A program made the position numbers and the translations under genes. Positions 1 to 7,686 of a stretch of 64,000 nucleotides of DNA are shown here, piece by piece (positions within the stretch are counted from its first letter, which is position 1; each line of letters opens with the position of its first letter). A model generated the notes under the pieces. That model was not told the DNA's origin. It saw only the letters and a list, made by a program, of their open reading frames with translations, and did no database searches. The stretch comes from Pseudomonas denitrificans (nom. rej.) (GTDB lineage: Bacteria; Pseudomonadota; Gammaproteobacteria; Pseudomonadales; Pseudomonadaceae): the NCBI RefSeq assembly GCF_008807415.1, contig NZ_CP043626.1:3348001-3412000 (forward strand), read 5' to 3'.

Positions 1-815
1 AGCTGCGGCAAAAGGCTCAGGAGCTGCAGGAGTTCCGCGCCAAGACCCAGCAGTACCGCTCGAGCCTCGGGCTGGTGCAGCAGGAGATCAACATGTCCGA
101 GCCGCTGGTGAAGGCCGGCGCGGTGTCCCCGGTGGAACTGCTGCGCCTGCGTCGCAGTGCGGTGGAAATCAGCGGCGACCTGAACGCTACCAACCTCGCC
201 ATCCCCCGCGCCGAGGCGGCGGTGAACGAGATCCAGCGCAAGGTGGAAGAGTCGAAACTGGGCTTTCGCAGCGACGCGCTGAAGGAGCTCAACGACGTCC
301 GCACCGACCTCAACAAGCTGACCGCTACCAGCCGCGCCATCGACGACAAGGTCAACCGCACCCTGGTGGTCGCCCCCCTGCGCGGCATCGTCAAGCAGCT
401 CAAGGTCAACACCATCGGCGGTGTGGTGCAGCCGGGCAACGACATGGTGGAAATCGTTCCGCTGGAGGACAACCTGCTGGTGGAAGCGAGGGTGCGCCCG
501 CAGGACATCGCCTTCCTCCATCCCGGCCAGCCGGCCACGGTGAAGTTCACCGCCTACGACTACACCATCTACGGCGGACTCAAGGCCAAGCTGGAAGTGA
601 TCAGCGCCGACACCATCACCGACGACAAGGGCAACAGCTTCTACATGATCCAGGTGCGCACCGACAAGAACCACCTGGGCACCGATGCCAAGCCCCTGCT
701 GATCATCCCCGGTATGGTGGCGACGGTGGATATCATCACCGGCGAGAAGAGCGTGCTGGACTACATCTTGAAGCCAGTGCTCAAGGCGCGGTGGGAGGCT
801 TTGCGGGAGCGGTGA
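1..815 (+). CDS. HlyD-family type I secretion periplasmic adaptor, 3' part
   Basis: Membrane-fusion adaptor that links an inner-membrane ABC exporter to a TolC-like outer-membrane channel in type I secretion. The reading frame is already open at the window edge (frame of base 3), so the N terminus and membrane anchor lie outside and 270 residues are visible. The visible part starts in a charged heptad-like helical hairpin (roughly residues 1-120). It continues into the lipoyl/beta-barrel part (about 120-245), where VVAPLRGIVKQL and GGVVQPGNDMVEIVP are typical HlyD/PrtE strands. It ends with SVLDYILKPVLKARWEALRER-type sequence, the usual C terminus of the family. The exporter ATPase and the substrate are presumably upstream. 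Family certain; cargo unknown. Confidence 0.9.
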   Translation, partial: LRQKAQELQEFRAKTQQYRSSLGLVQQEINMSEPLVKAGAVSPVELLRLRRSAVEISGDLNATNLAIPRAEAAVNEIQRKVEESKLGFRSDALKELNDVRTDLNKLTATSRAIDDKVNRTLVVAPLRGIVKQLKVNTIGGVVQPGNDMVEIVPLEDNLLVEARVRPQDIAFLHPGQPATVKFTAYDYTIYGGLKAKLEVISADTITDDKGNSFYMIQVRTDKNHLGTDAKPLLIIPGMVATVDIITGEKSVLDYILKPVLKARWEALRER

Positions 816-878
816 GTTTTTCGGCGGGCTTCGGAGCTGAGGATTACCACCCTCTCCCCAGCTCTCAGCCCCCCTCAT

Positions 879-1343
879 TCACTCCAGCTCCCCCTGCCAA
901 TGCGCCCCCGGCCCCTCCTCCGCCAACCGGTCCCCCGGATTGCGCAGCGGACAGGCCTCCATCGACAGGCAGCCGCAACCGATGCAGCCATCGAGCTGAT
1001 CGCGCAGCAGCAGCAACTTCTCGATCCGCTCGTTCAGGTCATCCCGCCAGCGTGCCGACAATCGCGCCCAGTCCGCCGCCGTCGGGTTGTGCCCGCTCGG
1101 TAGCGAACCCAGCGCCTCGGCGATCTCCCCCAGGGGAATGCCCACCCGTTGCGCGACCTTGATCACCGCCACCCGGCGCAGCGTGTCGCGTGAATAGCGG
1201 CGCTGGTTGCCGGCATTGCGCGAACTGCTGATCAGGCCCCTGGCCTCGTAGAAGTGCAGTGCGGAAACGGCCACGCCGGCGCGTTTGGCCAGCTCGCCGA
1301 CACTCAGCTCGCGGTGCTTGGAGCAGGAAGAAGTATTTTTCAT
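879..1343 (-). CDS. soxR: Redox-sensing MerR-family regulator SoxR
   Basis: Transcription activator that senses redox-cycling compounds and superoxide stress through a [2Fe-2S] cluster. The protein has 154 residues, the usual SoxR length. A MerR helix-turn-helix occupies about residues 13-60, a dimerisation helix about 90-118, and the cluster ligands are Cys120, Cys123, Cys125 and Cys131 (CIGCGC followed by LSMEAC). It lies divergent from a small monooxygenase gene, and the 74-bp space between them holds a textbook SoxR promoter. In Pseudomonas SoxR usually controls a few export and modification genes rather than a soxS regulon (family knowledge). Because its own start lies 10 bases from the operator, autoregulation is plausible. 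Confidence 0.96.
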   Translation of the reverse strand: MKNTSSCSKHRELSVGELAKRAGVAVSALHFYEARGLISSSRNAGNQRRYSRDTLRRVAVIKVAQRVGIPLGEIAEALGSLPSGHNPTAADWARLSARWRDDLNERIEKLLLLRDQLDGCIGCGCLSMEACPLRNPGDRLAEEGPGAHWQGELE

Positions 1344-1349
1344 GGGCTA

Positions 1350-1380
1350 TTGACCTCAACTTAAGTTGAGGTTTTACCCT
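1350..1380 (+). promoter_or_regulatory. SoxR-dependent promoter with SoxR box
   Basis: A perfect 18-bp palindrome (CCTCAACTTAAGTTGAGG, 1354-1371) matches the SoxR box. It lies between a -35 TTGACC (1350-1355) and a -10 TACCCT (1375-1380). The 19-bp spacer is the over-long spacing that MerR-family activators need. The promoter reads rightward into the gene at 1418, and the box also sits immediately upstream of soxR. Confidence 0.93.
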
Positions 1381-1417
1381 CGCCAGGCATTCGGTTCAAG
1401 CCAGGGAGCCAAGGAAC

Positions 1418-1765
1418 ATGACGCAACCCGCCCCGATCACCGCCCATGCCTGCGTGGACAATCCGCATTTCATCCTGCAGATCGAGATCGACGTAACACC
1501 CCAGCAACGCCCGCACATCGCCGCGCGCCTGTGCGATTACCTGTCGCACCTGCAGGCGCTGTTCTACCTGCGCCCCGGCTATCTCGCCAGCGAACTGCAC
1601 GCCGAAGGCGAACCGCAGCGCCTGGTCGGCCGCCTGCACTGGCGCCGCCAGGAAGACTGGGAAGCCGCCTGGGATTGCCGCCAGACCGCCAGCGACCTGT
1701 TCGCCGACAGCCTGCTCAAGCTCGGCGCGCGGAGCATTCGCTTCGGCAGCGGCGAGACGGCGTAA
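1418..1765 (+). CDS. SoxR-regulated ABM-type small monooxygenase
   Basis: A 115-residue protein of the antibiotic-biosynthesis-monooxygenase (ABM, ferredoxin-like dimer) type. Features typical of the fold are the early strand FILQIEIDV, the central LRPGYLASELHAEG hairpin and the RLHWRRQEDWEAAW helix. Its start follows AGGAAC after the SoxR promoter, so it should be induced by redox-active compounds. In P. aeruginosa the SoxR regulon includes PA2274, described as a putative monooxygenase next to soxR, and this gene has the same position and size. The substrate is unknown; quinones or phenazine-like molecules are an inference from the regulator. Confidence 0.82.
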   Translation: MTQPAPITAHACVDNPHFILQIEIDVTPQQRPHIAARLCDYLSHLQALFYLRPGYLASELHAEGEPQRLVGRLHWRRQEDWEAAWDCRQTASDLFADSLLKLGARSIRFGSGETA

Positions 1766-1833
1766 GCCGCGCAACCGTCTGAGGCTGTACGGCGACATTG
1801 CGAGGCTCTTTCCAGGCAGCCAGTAAGCAGGCA

Positions 1834-1916
1834 GTAGGATGGGTGGAGCTTGCGATACCCATCAGCTTTGCTTGACAGCCTTGTGATGGGTATCGCTTCG
1901 CTCCACGCCATCCTAC
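1834..1916. repeat. Palindromic repeat, GTAGGATGG/GATACCCATC family
   Basis: An imperfect inverted repeat. The left arm begins GTAGGATGGGTGGAGC and contains GCGATACCCATC; the right arm is its reverse complement, ending GCTCCACGCCATCCTAC. Another copy of one arm is at 4772-4803. It fills the 3' intergenic space between the SoxR-controlled gene and the acetyltransferase, and could fold into a long hairpin in either transcript. Confidence 0.8.
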
Positions 1917-1929
1917 AAAAGCGGGTCGT

Positions 1930-2373
1930 TTACGCCCCGGCCGGCAGGCTCATGTGCAGCAACGGGAAGGGCCGGCCTTCGCCATCAAGGGGCGAGCGCC
2001 CGGTCTGGACGAAGCCATAGTGCAGGTAGAACCCGACTGCCTGAGGATTCTGTTCATTGACATCGACACTCAGCGTGCCGCGCAACTCGCGGGTGAAATC
2101 GAGCAGTGCGCGGCCGATGCCCTGGCCACGTCGTTCCGGGTCGATGAAGAGCATTTCCACATGGCTGTCGTTGAGCCCGATGAAACCCAGCGGACGGTCA
2201 TCGTCGTCCACCGCCACCCAGACCTCGACGGCGGGCAGGTAGAGGTCACGGACCTGGGGCAGCAGTGCGTCGATGTCCGACGCCTGGAGGAAGTGGTGGG
2301 TCGCGCGCACGGCGCCCAGCCAGATATCGAGCAGCCGCGGATTATCCGCAGCGATGCGTTGGCGAATGAGCAT
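1930..2373 (-). CDS. yjaB: GNAT acetyltransferase, YjaB-like
   Basis: A 147-residue acetyl-CoA-dependent N-acetyltransferase. The acetyl-CoA loop RRGQGIGR is at about residues 81-88, preceded by the strand HVEMLFIDPE and followed by DVNEQNPQAVGFYLHYGF and PFPLLHMSLPAGA. This series closely follows E. coli YjaB (ATHDFL, ALFIDP, NVNEQNEQAVGFY, PYPLLNL, by memory). The ATG at 2373 is preferred because the frame upstream has no other convincing start and family members begin near here. The acceptor substrate is not known. It is transcribed in the same direction as the ABC-F gene, 178 bases downstream of it. Confidence 0.85.
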   Translation of the reverse strand: MLIRQRIAADNPRLLDIWLGAVRATHHFLQASDIDALLPQVRDLYLPAVEVWVAVDDDDRPLGFIGLNDSHVEMLFIDPERRGQGIGRALLDFTRELRGTLSVDVNEQNPQAVGFYLHYGFVQTGRSPLDGEGRPFPLLHMSLPAGA

Positions 2374-2551
2374 GAATGCATCCTGATTCAGCAGATCACA
2401 AAGGGATAGCGCGCCACGCAAGGTGACGGCCGTTGGAGCGTCGGTAGCATGAATGCCCGCTTCGCGAATCAACGCCTGGGCGGAACACGGCAGAGGCAGC
2501 CGGAAAGAGAGGGAGGTCAATCCTACCCAGCCCCTCCCGGTCGGTAAAGCC

Positions 2552-4162
2552 TCAGCCGACCAACCAGCGCCAACCGTCCTCCGCACATTCCAGCCGCGCC
2601 TCAAGCTCCAGCCGGGCAAGCAGTGCCTCGTCGTGCGACACCACCAGCAGCGCGCCGCGGTATTGCCGCAGCAGGTTTTCCAGCGCTTCGCGCGATGGCA
2701 GGTCGAGGTGGTTGTCCGGCTCATCCAGGAGCAGCAGCTGCGCCGGATGCTCGGCATAGAGCTCGCAGGCCAGCGCCGCCTTCAGCCGCTCACCGCCGCT
2801 GAGCAGGCCACTGGGCAGCTCGACCCGTGCCGCCGGCAATCCCAGTTGCGCCAGCCGGGTGCGCAACACCGAAGGGTCCGCCACGCGATTGCGCTCCTGC
2901 AGCAGGTCCAGCACCGAGCGCTCTGGCGACAGCGCGGCCAGATGCTGATCCAGATAGGCACTGCGCACCCGCACTTCGCACGAGCCCGCCGCAGGGTCGA
3001 GCACGCCCGCGAGCACCTTGAGCAGGGTCGACTTGCCGCTGCCGTTGCGCCCGCTGACCGCTACGCGGCGCGGGCCGCTCAACTGCAAGTCCAGTGGCGC
3101 GGCATTGCCGAACGGCAGGCGCAGCGCCTCCAGCAGCAACACGCCACGGGACTCGGGCAGCTCGCAGTCCGGTGCGTTCAGGACCACCATGGCGTCTTCG
3201 CGCAACTGCCCGAAAGCCTCGTGAACGTCCCGCGCCAGCCGCTCCCGACGCTCTTCCTGTTGTGTGGCCAGACGCGCAATGCTGGTCTGGCTGCGCTCCT
3301 TCTGCCGGTCGACGAGGATCTTCGCCTGGTTGGCTTGCTTCGCCTCCTTGCGCCCCTTCGCCTGCCGGTGTTCCTGGCGCTCGCGCTGTTCCTGCATGGC
3401 GTGGTGCTGGCGATCGCGCTCCAGCTTGCGCCGCTGCAACTCGCGCTGGGCGATGTCCTGCTCCTGCTGGCGTACCTCGCGGTAGAAGGCATGGCCGCCG
3501 GAGTAACTGCGCAGGCCCGAGGGCGACAACTCGACGATGCGCTGCATGTCGTCCAGCAGCAGAGGGTCATGGCTGATCAGGATCAGGCCGCCGCGCCAGC
3601 GTTGCAGCTGCTCACGCAGAGCCTCGCGGCCGGCGCGGTCGAGGTGATTGCTCGGCTCGTCGAGGAGCAGCCAGTCCGCCCCGCTGAGCCACGCGCCAAG
3701 CAGCGCTACCCGCGTGCATTCGCCGCCGCTGAGACGCGAGGCGGGCGTGTCCGGCAGCAGATGGGCGAGCCCGGCAGCAGCCAGCTCGGCCTCCAGGCGC
3801 GCGCGGACATCCCAGTGGCCGTCGAGGCGCTCGAAGTCAGCGGGATCGACTCCACCGGCCTCGACTCGCGTCAGCGCATCCAGCAGGAGTTGCACACCGG
3901 CCAGCTCGGCAACGCTGCGGAACGCCTGCGGCTCGATACGCTGCGGCAGGTAATGCACCGGCCCGGACGCCAGGCAGCGGCCAGCGCTGGCAGGCAGCTC
4001 GCCGGCCATGATCCGCGCCAGCACGGACTTGCCCACGCCATTGCGCCCGACCAGCGCGGTGCGGCGCTCGTCGAAGGTTTCATTGAGGTCGCTCAGCAGC
4101 GGCTCGCCGCTGGGCAATTGGAAAGAGACGCCTTGCAGCGCCAGGGTGAACGGGCTCGTCAT
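2552..4162 (-). CDS. ABC-F family ATPase
   Basis: A 536-residue soluble protein with two ABC ATPase domains and no membrane segments, which is the ABC-F (ribosome-associated) architecture. Domain 1: Walker A GRNGVGKS (about 39-46), signature LSGGE (144-148), Walker B LLLDEP (165-170). A charged linker rich in Arg, Lys and Gln runs over about 225-325. Domain 2: GRNGSGKS (371-378), LSGGE (454-458), LLLLDEP (476-482). The ATG at 4162 is chosen because the conserved N-terminal strand starts there; the frame is open further upstream but reads as non-conserved sequence. ABC-F proteins modulate translation, and some protect ribosomes from antibiotics. This one is not assignable to EttA, Uup, YheS or YbiT by sight. 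Confidence 0.9.
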   Translation of the reverse strand: MTSPFTLALQGVSFQLPSGEPLLSDLNETFDERRTALVGRNGVGKSVLARIMAGELPASAGRCLASGPVHYLPQRIEPQAFRSVAELAGVQLLLDALTRVEAGGVDPADFERLDGHWDVRARLEAELAAAGLAHLLPDTPASRLSGGECTRVALLGAWLSGADWLLLDEPSNHLDRAGREALREQLQRWRGGLILISHDPLLLDDMQRIVELSPSGLRSYSGGHAFYREVRQQEQDIAQRELQRRKLERDRQHHAMQEQRERQEHRQAKGRKEAKQANQAKILVDRQKERSQTSIARLATQQEERRERLARDVHEAFGQLREDAMVVLNAPDCELPESRGVLLLEALRLPFGNAAPLDLQLSGPRRVAVSGRNGSGKSTLLKVLAGVLDPAAGSCEVRVRSAYLDQHLAALSPERSVLDLLQERNRVADPSVLRTRLAQLGLPAARVELPSGLLSGGERLKAALACELYAEHPAQLLLLDEPDNHLDLPSREALENLLRQYRGALLVVSHDEALLARLELEARLECAEDGWRWLVG

Positions 4163-4425
4163 GCGCAATACCAGATTGATGCCGGAAATCCCCGGGAACG
4201 GGCCAGGGAAGGAAACGGGCCGTGAAACCACGGCGGCATCAATTGCGCATCGGACGAACACCTCGCGAAGGGGAATGAGGGGCGCAGTATAACGGCGGTG
4301 CTGGCACGGGGATGCCCGTCGGGCAGAAATCGATGCGCGGACGACCTTTCCAGACTCCCTCGAGAGCGGTGACACTGCACTCCCCGCCAACGCGGCCCCA
4401 GCAACACTCCACAAGGAAGTCCCCC

Positions 4426-4749
4426 ATGTCCCGTCTCACCTCAGTGGCCGACCTCTTCCACGAAGAACCCATCCAGTGGGGCCTGCGCGGCGACCCGTAC
4501 CTGTGGCGGGAAATGGCCGAGCACCTCGCCGCCACGCCCTGGCCGGCCAGCGAGACGGAGCTGACGCAACTGCTCACGCGGCTTTTCGAGCAACTGGCCG
4601 GCATCGGCCTGGGTCATCCCAGCCACGTGCACCTGCCGCGACATGCCCACGGCGGCATGTCCAGCGGGATGATCAGCAGCGCCTTCTGGCGCGAGCGAGC
4701 CATTCCCCTGTTGGTGGAGCGCTACCGCACCTTGTCCCCGCAAGCGTAG
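4426..4749 (+). CDS. Conserved-looking protein of unknown function, His-rich
   Basis: A 107-residue soluble protein preceded by AAGGAAG eight bases before the ATG, which fixes the start. I do not recognise the family. The visible feature is a histidine cluster, GHPSHVHLPRHAHGG, at about residues 63-77 (His64, 67, 69, 73 and 75), followed by GMISSAFWRERAIPLLVERY. The cluster could bind metal, but nothing proves it. No signal peptide or membrane segment is seen. It is divergent from the ABC-F gene across 263 bp and followed by repeats, so it is probably monocistronic. Confidence 0.7.
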   Translation: MSRLTSVADLFHEEPIQWGLRGDPYLWREMAEHLAATPWPASETELTQLLTRLFEQLAGIGLGHPSHVHLPRHAHGGMSSGMISSAFWRERAIPLLVERYRTLSPQA

Positions 4750-4771
4750 ATATCCACAGGACAATCACGAC

Positions 4772-4803
4772 GTAGGATGGTGTGGAGCGCAGCGATACCC
4801 ATC
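4772..4803. repeat. Single arm of the GTAGGATGG/GATACCCATC repeat
   Basis: GTAGGATGGTGTGGAGCGCA followed by GCGATACCCATCG repeats the arm sequence of the palindrome at 1834-1916. Here only one arm is present, so it is a degenerate or solo copy. Confidence 0.75.
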
Positions 4804-4848
4804 GATTCCGCGCGCGGACCGCAGGGCATCCACCGGCCCGGCCAGCGG

Positions 4849-4926
4849 ATCGCGTGCATGGCACGCTCCTGCACGACACCCGACTGTAGGAGCGTGCCAT
4901 GCACGCGATGGCGGACAAGGTCCGCC
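4849..4926. repeat. Long perfect inverted repeat plus small hairpin (TAGGAGCG family)
   Basis: Two exact 22-bp arms, 4849-4870 and 4888-4909, are separated by 17 bases. The right arm begins AGGAGCGTGCCATGCACGC. Directly after it is a second small hairpin, GGCGGAC-AAG-GTCCGCC (4910-4926). It stands between the unknown gene and the 3' end of the DTW gene, where it could end or stabilise transcripts from either side. A related element is at 40884-40931. Confidence 0.88.
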
Positions 4927-4931
4927 ATCCG

Positions 4932-5528
4932 CTATGAGCTACGCGGCCCGTGGTTGCGCAAGAAGGTTTCCTCCCCCATCGCCGCGATCTGCCCTTCGAT
5001 CAGTGCATCGAACGGACGCAGCAGGTCCGCGTGGGACTGCGGCGCATCAAGCGCATCGAGTGCATGGACTACCGCCTCGATGGTCGACAGCGCACCCTCG
5101 GCCGGCGCCTTGCGCAGGCGGTAACGCGAGGTCAGCCCTTCCGGCAGCACGACTCTCGGCAGCGCCGCGAGATTCGGGTTGAGGTGCAGCAGCTTGCGCG
5201 CCTTGCGCCAGGTGCCGTCGGGCACCACCAGCAGGCGTGGTTTATCCACAGGCTGCGCGGCCAACTCGGCCAGCGCCACGGCGGACTCACCGGGGAACAG
5301 CAGCCAGGCATCCCAGGCGGACAGGTCGAGGCCACTGAAATCCTCGCCGACCCGCAGCTCTGCATTGGCCAGGCCAAGCGCCGCCAGGCGCGCGGTGTTC
5401 AACGCATGCCCAACCTCGCTCGGGTGCTGCAGCAGCAGCACGCGGGTGCGGTTGTCCAGGTGCGGGATCAGCGCGCACAGGCAGTGGTTCAGTGGGCGCT
5501 CGCAGCGCGGGCAGCGGGCGCGGCTCAT
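4932..5528 (-). CDS. DTW-domain tRNA-uridine aminocarboxypropyltransferase
   Basis: A 198-residue DTW-domain protein. The N terminus carries a CPRCERPLNHCLC cysteine motif (about residues 6-18). The family signature appears as PDGTWRKARKLL (about 103-114), followed by LPEGLTSRYRLRKAP. E. coli YfiP (TapT) of this family transfers the aminocarboxypropyl group of SAM to uridine 47 of tRNA to make acp3U, so the same activity is expected. Its ATG overlaps the stop codon of the upstream LysR gene by four bases (ATGA), implying translational coupling, though the functional link to that regulator is obscure. Confidence 0.9.
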   Translation of the reverse strand: MSRARCPRCERPLNHCLCALIPHLDNRTRVLLLQHPSEVGHALNTARLAALGLANAELRVGEDFSGLDLSAWDAWLLFPGESAVALAELAAQPVDKPRLLVVPDGTWRKARKLLHLNPNLAALPRVVLPEGLTSRYRLRKAPAEGALSTIEAVVHALDALDAPQSHADLLRPFDALIEGQIAAMGEETFLRNHGPRSS

Positions 5529-6421
5529 GACTGGCTCGGCTGGGTGCGCAGCAGGTCGCGGAAGTTCTGGATCAGTGGCTCGCGGGAGCGGCCACGGCGC
5601 AGGATCAGCGAGAACGGCGCCTGGTAGCCAAAGGTCGCCGGCAGCAGCGCGCGCAGGCGCCCCTGCTCCACCCAGGGGTGTGCGTAGTGCTCGGGCAGGT
5701 AGCCGATGTAGCCGCCGGAGAGGATCAGGATCAGCTGCGCCTCCATACTCTCCACAGTGCCGGCGCTGTGCTTGAAGCCATGCCGCGCCAGCTCCGCCTG
5801 GCTCCAGTAGCCACGGCCGACCATGCGCTGCTGGGTGATCAGCTCGGCGGGGATGCGCCGACCGTCGAACAGCGGGTGGCGGTCGCTGCAGTACAGCCAG
5901 TGCTGCTCTCTATATAAAGGCTGGTAGACCAGGCCGTTCATCCGGCTGAAGAACGAGCCGATGGCCAGGTCGAGACGGTTGTCCAGTACCGCCAGTTGCA
6001 GCTCGTACGGGCTCTGTACCTGCAGATGCAGGTGCACCGCCGGGTGCAGGCTGCTGAAGGAGCCGATCACATCGGCCAGCGGCAGCGCGGGGTCGCTCAC
6101 GGTGGAGTCCAGCACGCCGAGGTTCAGGGTGCCGCGCAGCTCGCCCTTGAGCGTCGCCGCGTAGCGCTCGAAGCCTTCCAGCTCGCCGAGGATGCGCAGG
6201 GTTTCCTGATGGAACAGCTCGCCCTTGCTGGTCAGCCCGAAGCCGCCCCGGCCACGGTGGCAGAGCACGATGCCCAGCTGGTTCTCCAGCTGGCTCATGT
6301 AGGTGCTGATTGCCGAGGTCGACAGGTTCAGCTCCTGCTGGGCGGCGGCGAAGCCCTGGCTGCGCACCACGCAGGCGAAAATCCGCAGCAGTTTGACGTC
6401 GGGCAGTGCGCTCGCGCTCAT
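5525..6421 (-). CDS. LysR-family regulator of the guanidinobutyrate genes
   Basis: A 298-residue LysR-type regulator. The winged helix-turn-helix is at about residues 8-67 (LLRIFACVVRSQGFAAAQQELNL type start, then STSAISTYMSQLENQLG). The substrate-binding domain runs over about 95-290. It is divergent from gbuA across 289 bp, the classical arrangement for a LysR activator and its target. In P. aeruginosa the gene at the same place (PA1422) is the guanidinobutyrase regulator, so 4-guanidinobutyrate is the likely inducer; this rests on synteny. Its stop overlaps the start of the DTW gene. Confidence 0.88.
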   Translation of the reverse strand: MSASALPDVKLLRIFACVVRSQGFAAAQQELNLSTSAISTYMSQLENQLGIVLCHRGRGGFGLTSKGELFHQETLRILGELEGFERYAATLKGELRGTLNLGVLDSTVSDPALPLADVIGSFSSLHPAVHLHLQVQSPYELQLAVLDNRLDLAIGSFFSRMNGLVYQPLYREQHWLYCSDRHPLFDGRRIPAELITQQRMVGRGYWSQAELARHGFKHSAGTVESMEAQLILILSGGYIGYLPEHYAHPWVEQGRLRALLPATFGYQAPFSLILRRGRSREPLIQNFRDLLRTQPSQS

Positions 6422-6456
6422 GAAGACTCCGCAAAACCGCGGCCGGGCCGCTCTAG

Positions 6457-6592
6457 TTCAGTACTTTCTGTACCTGAAAAACAGATGATAGCAAGCCAGC
6501 TATCTATTCAGGAACCGCAGGCCACAAGCCCGGCGGGCCGTCTACTGCGGCAAGGTGGCGCAGTCTAGCGACCGCCATTAGTTTAGAAAACT
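6457..6592. promoter_or_regulatory. Divergent LysR/gbuA control region with candidate operators
   Basis: Three dyad elements lie in the intergenic space. TTCAGTAC-TTTCT-GTACCTGAA (6457-6478) is near the LysR start. GATAGC-AAGCCA-GCTATC (6487-6504) is a perfect dyad. AGTTT-AGA-AAACT (6580-6592) is nearer gbuA. LysR proteins bind T-N11-A dyads in pairs, so these are candidate recognition and activation sites. I cannot pick the true one by eye. Confidence 0.45.
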
Positions 6593-6710
6593 CTGAAGTG
6601 ATTATTTGTAGCCAGCGATTTTTTTCACTACCGCCCGTGACCAGAATCGGCCCTGACGTATTCAACAAGCCTGTTTCCACGAAGACAGCGATCAGCCTGA
6701 GGCCCTCCCC

Positions 6711-7670
6711 ATGGACAAGAAACTTCACCAGCCCCTGGGCGGTAACGAAATGCCGCGTTTCGGCGGCATCGCCACCATGATGCGCCTGCCGCATATCCAG
6801 TCCCCCGAAGAGCTCAACGAGCTGGACGCCGCCTTCGTCGGCGTACCCCTGGACATCGGCACCTCCCTGCGCTCCGGTACTCGTTTCGGGCCGCGCGAAA
6901 TCCGCGCCGAGTCGGTGATGATCCGTCCGTACAACATGGCCACCGGCGCCGCGCCGTTCGACTCGCTGAACATCGCCGACATCGGTGACGTGGCGATCAA
7001 CACCTTCAACCTGATGGAAGCGGTGCGCATCATCGAGGAGTCCTACGACAAGATCCTCGACCACGGCATCCTGCCCCTGACCCTGGGCGGCGACCACACC
7101 ATCACCCTGCCGATCCTGCGTGCCATCCACAAGAAGCACGGCAAGGTCGGCCTGGTTCACATCGACGCCCACGCCGATGTGAACGACCACATGTTCGGCG
7201 AGAAGATCGCCCACGGCACCACCTTCCGCCGCGCGGTGGAAGAAGGCCTGCTGGACTGCGACCGCGTGGTGCAGATCGGCCTGCGTGCGCAGGGTTACAC
7301 CGCCGAAGACTTCAACTGGAGCCGCAAGCAGGGCTTCCGCGTGGTGCAGGCCGAAGAGTGCTGGCACAAGTCGCTGGAACCGCTGATGGCCGAAGTCCGC
7401 GAGAAAGTCGGCGGCGGCCCGGTCTACCTGTCCTTCGACATCGACGGCATCGACCCGGCCTGGGCGCCCGGTACCGGCACCCCGGAAATCGGCGGCCTGA
7501 CCACCATCCAGGCGATCGAGATCGTCCGTGGCTGCCAGGGCCTGGACATCATCGGCTGCGACCTGGTCGAGGTCTCCCCGCCCTACGACACCACCGGCAA
7601 CACCTCGTTGCTCGGCGCCAACCTGCTGTACGAAATGCTCTGCATCCTCCCGGGCGTAGAGCGCCGCTGA
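6711..7670 (+). CDS. gbuA: Guanidinobutyrase (4-guanidinobutyrate ureohydrolase)
   Basis: Hydrolyses 4-guanidinobutyrate to 4-aminobutyrate and urea, a late step of the arginine transaminase and related routes. It has 319 residues, as in P. aeruginosa GbuA. It belongs to the arginase/agmatinase fold with the binuclear Mn ligands in place: His129 (LGGDHT), Asp152, His154 and Asp156 (HIDAHADV), Asp243 and Asp245 (SFDIDGIDP). The ATG follows GAGG at about -12. It is the first gene of a rightward cluster with a SnoaL-like gene and two permeases. Confusion with agmatinase or guanidinopropionase is possible, but the gene neighbourhood favours guanidinobutyrase. Confidence 0.92.
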   Translation: MDKKLHQPLGGNEMPRFGGIATMMRLPHIQSPEELNELDAAFVGVPLDIGTSLRSGTRFGPREIRAESVMIRPYNMATGAAPFDSLNIADIGDVAINTFNLMEAVRIIEESYDKILDHGILPLTLGGDHTITLPILRAIHKKHGKVGLVHIDAHADVNDHMFGEKIAHGTTFRRAVEEGLLDCDRVVQIGLRAQGYTAEDFNWSRKQGFRVVQAEECWHKSLEPLMAEVREKVGGGPVYLSFDIDGIDPAWAPGTGTPEIGGLTTIQAIEIVRGCQGLDIIGCDLVEVSPPYDTTGNTSLLGANLLYEMLCILPGVERR

Positions 7671-7686
7671 GCGCACGAGCACACAC

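Noticed and set aside
1930..2757. Longer start for the YjaB-like gene, reaching into the ABC-F gene
   Set aside because: The extra 128 residues are an Arg/Trp/Cys-rich shadow of the ABC-F coding sequence; homologues start near 2373.
5240..5260. TTATCCACA-like DnaA box inside the DTW gene
   Set aside because: A single box inside coding sequence; the same short word recurs by chance in this GC-rich genome (for example, inverted near 30500).
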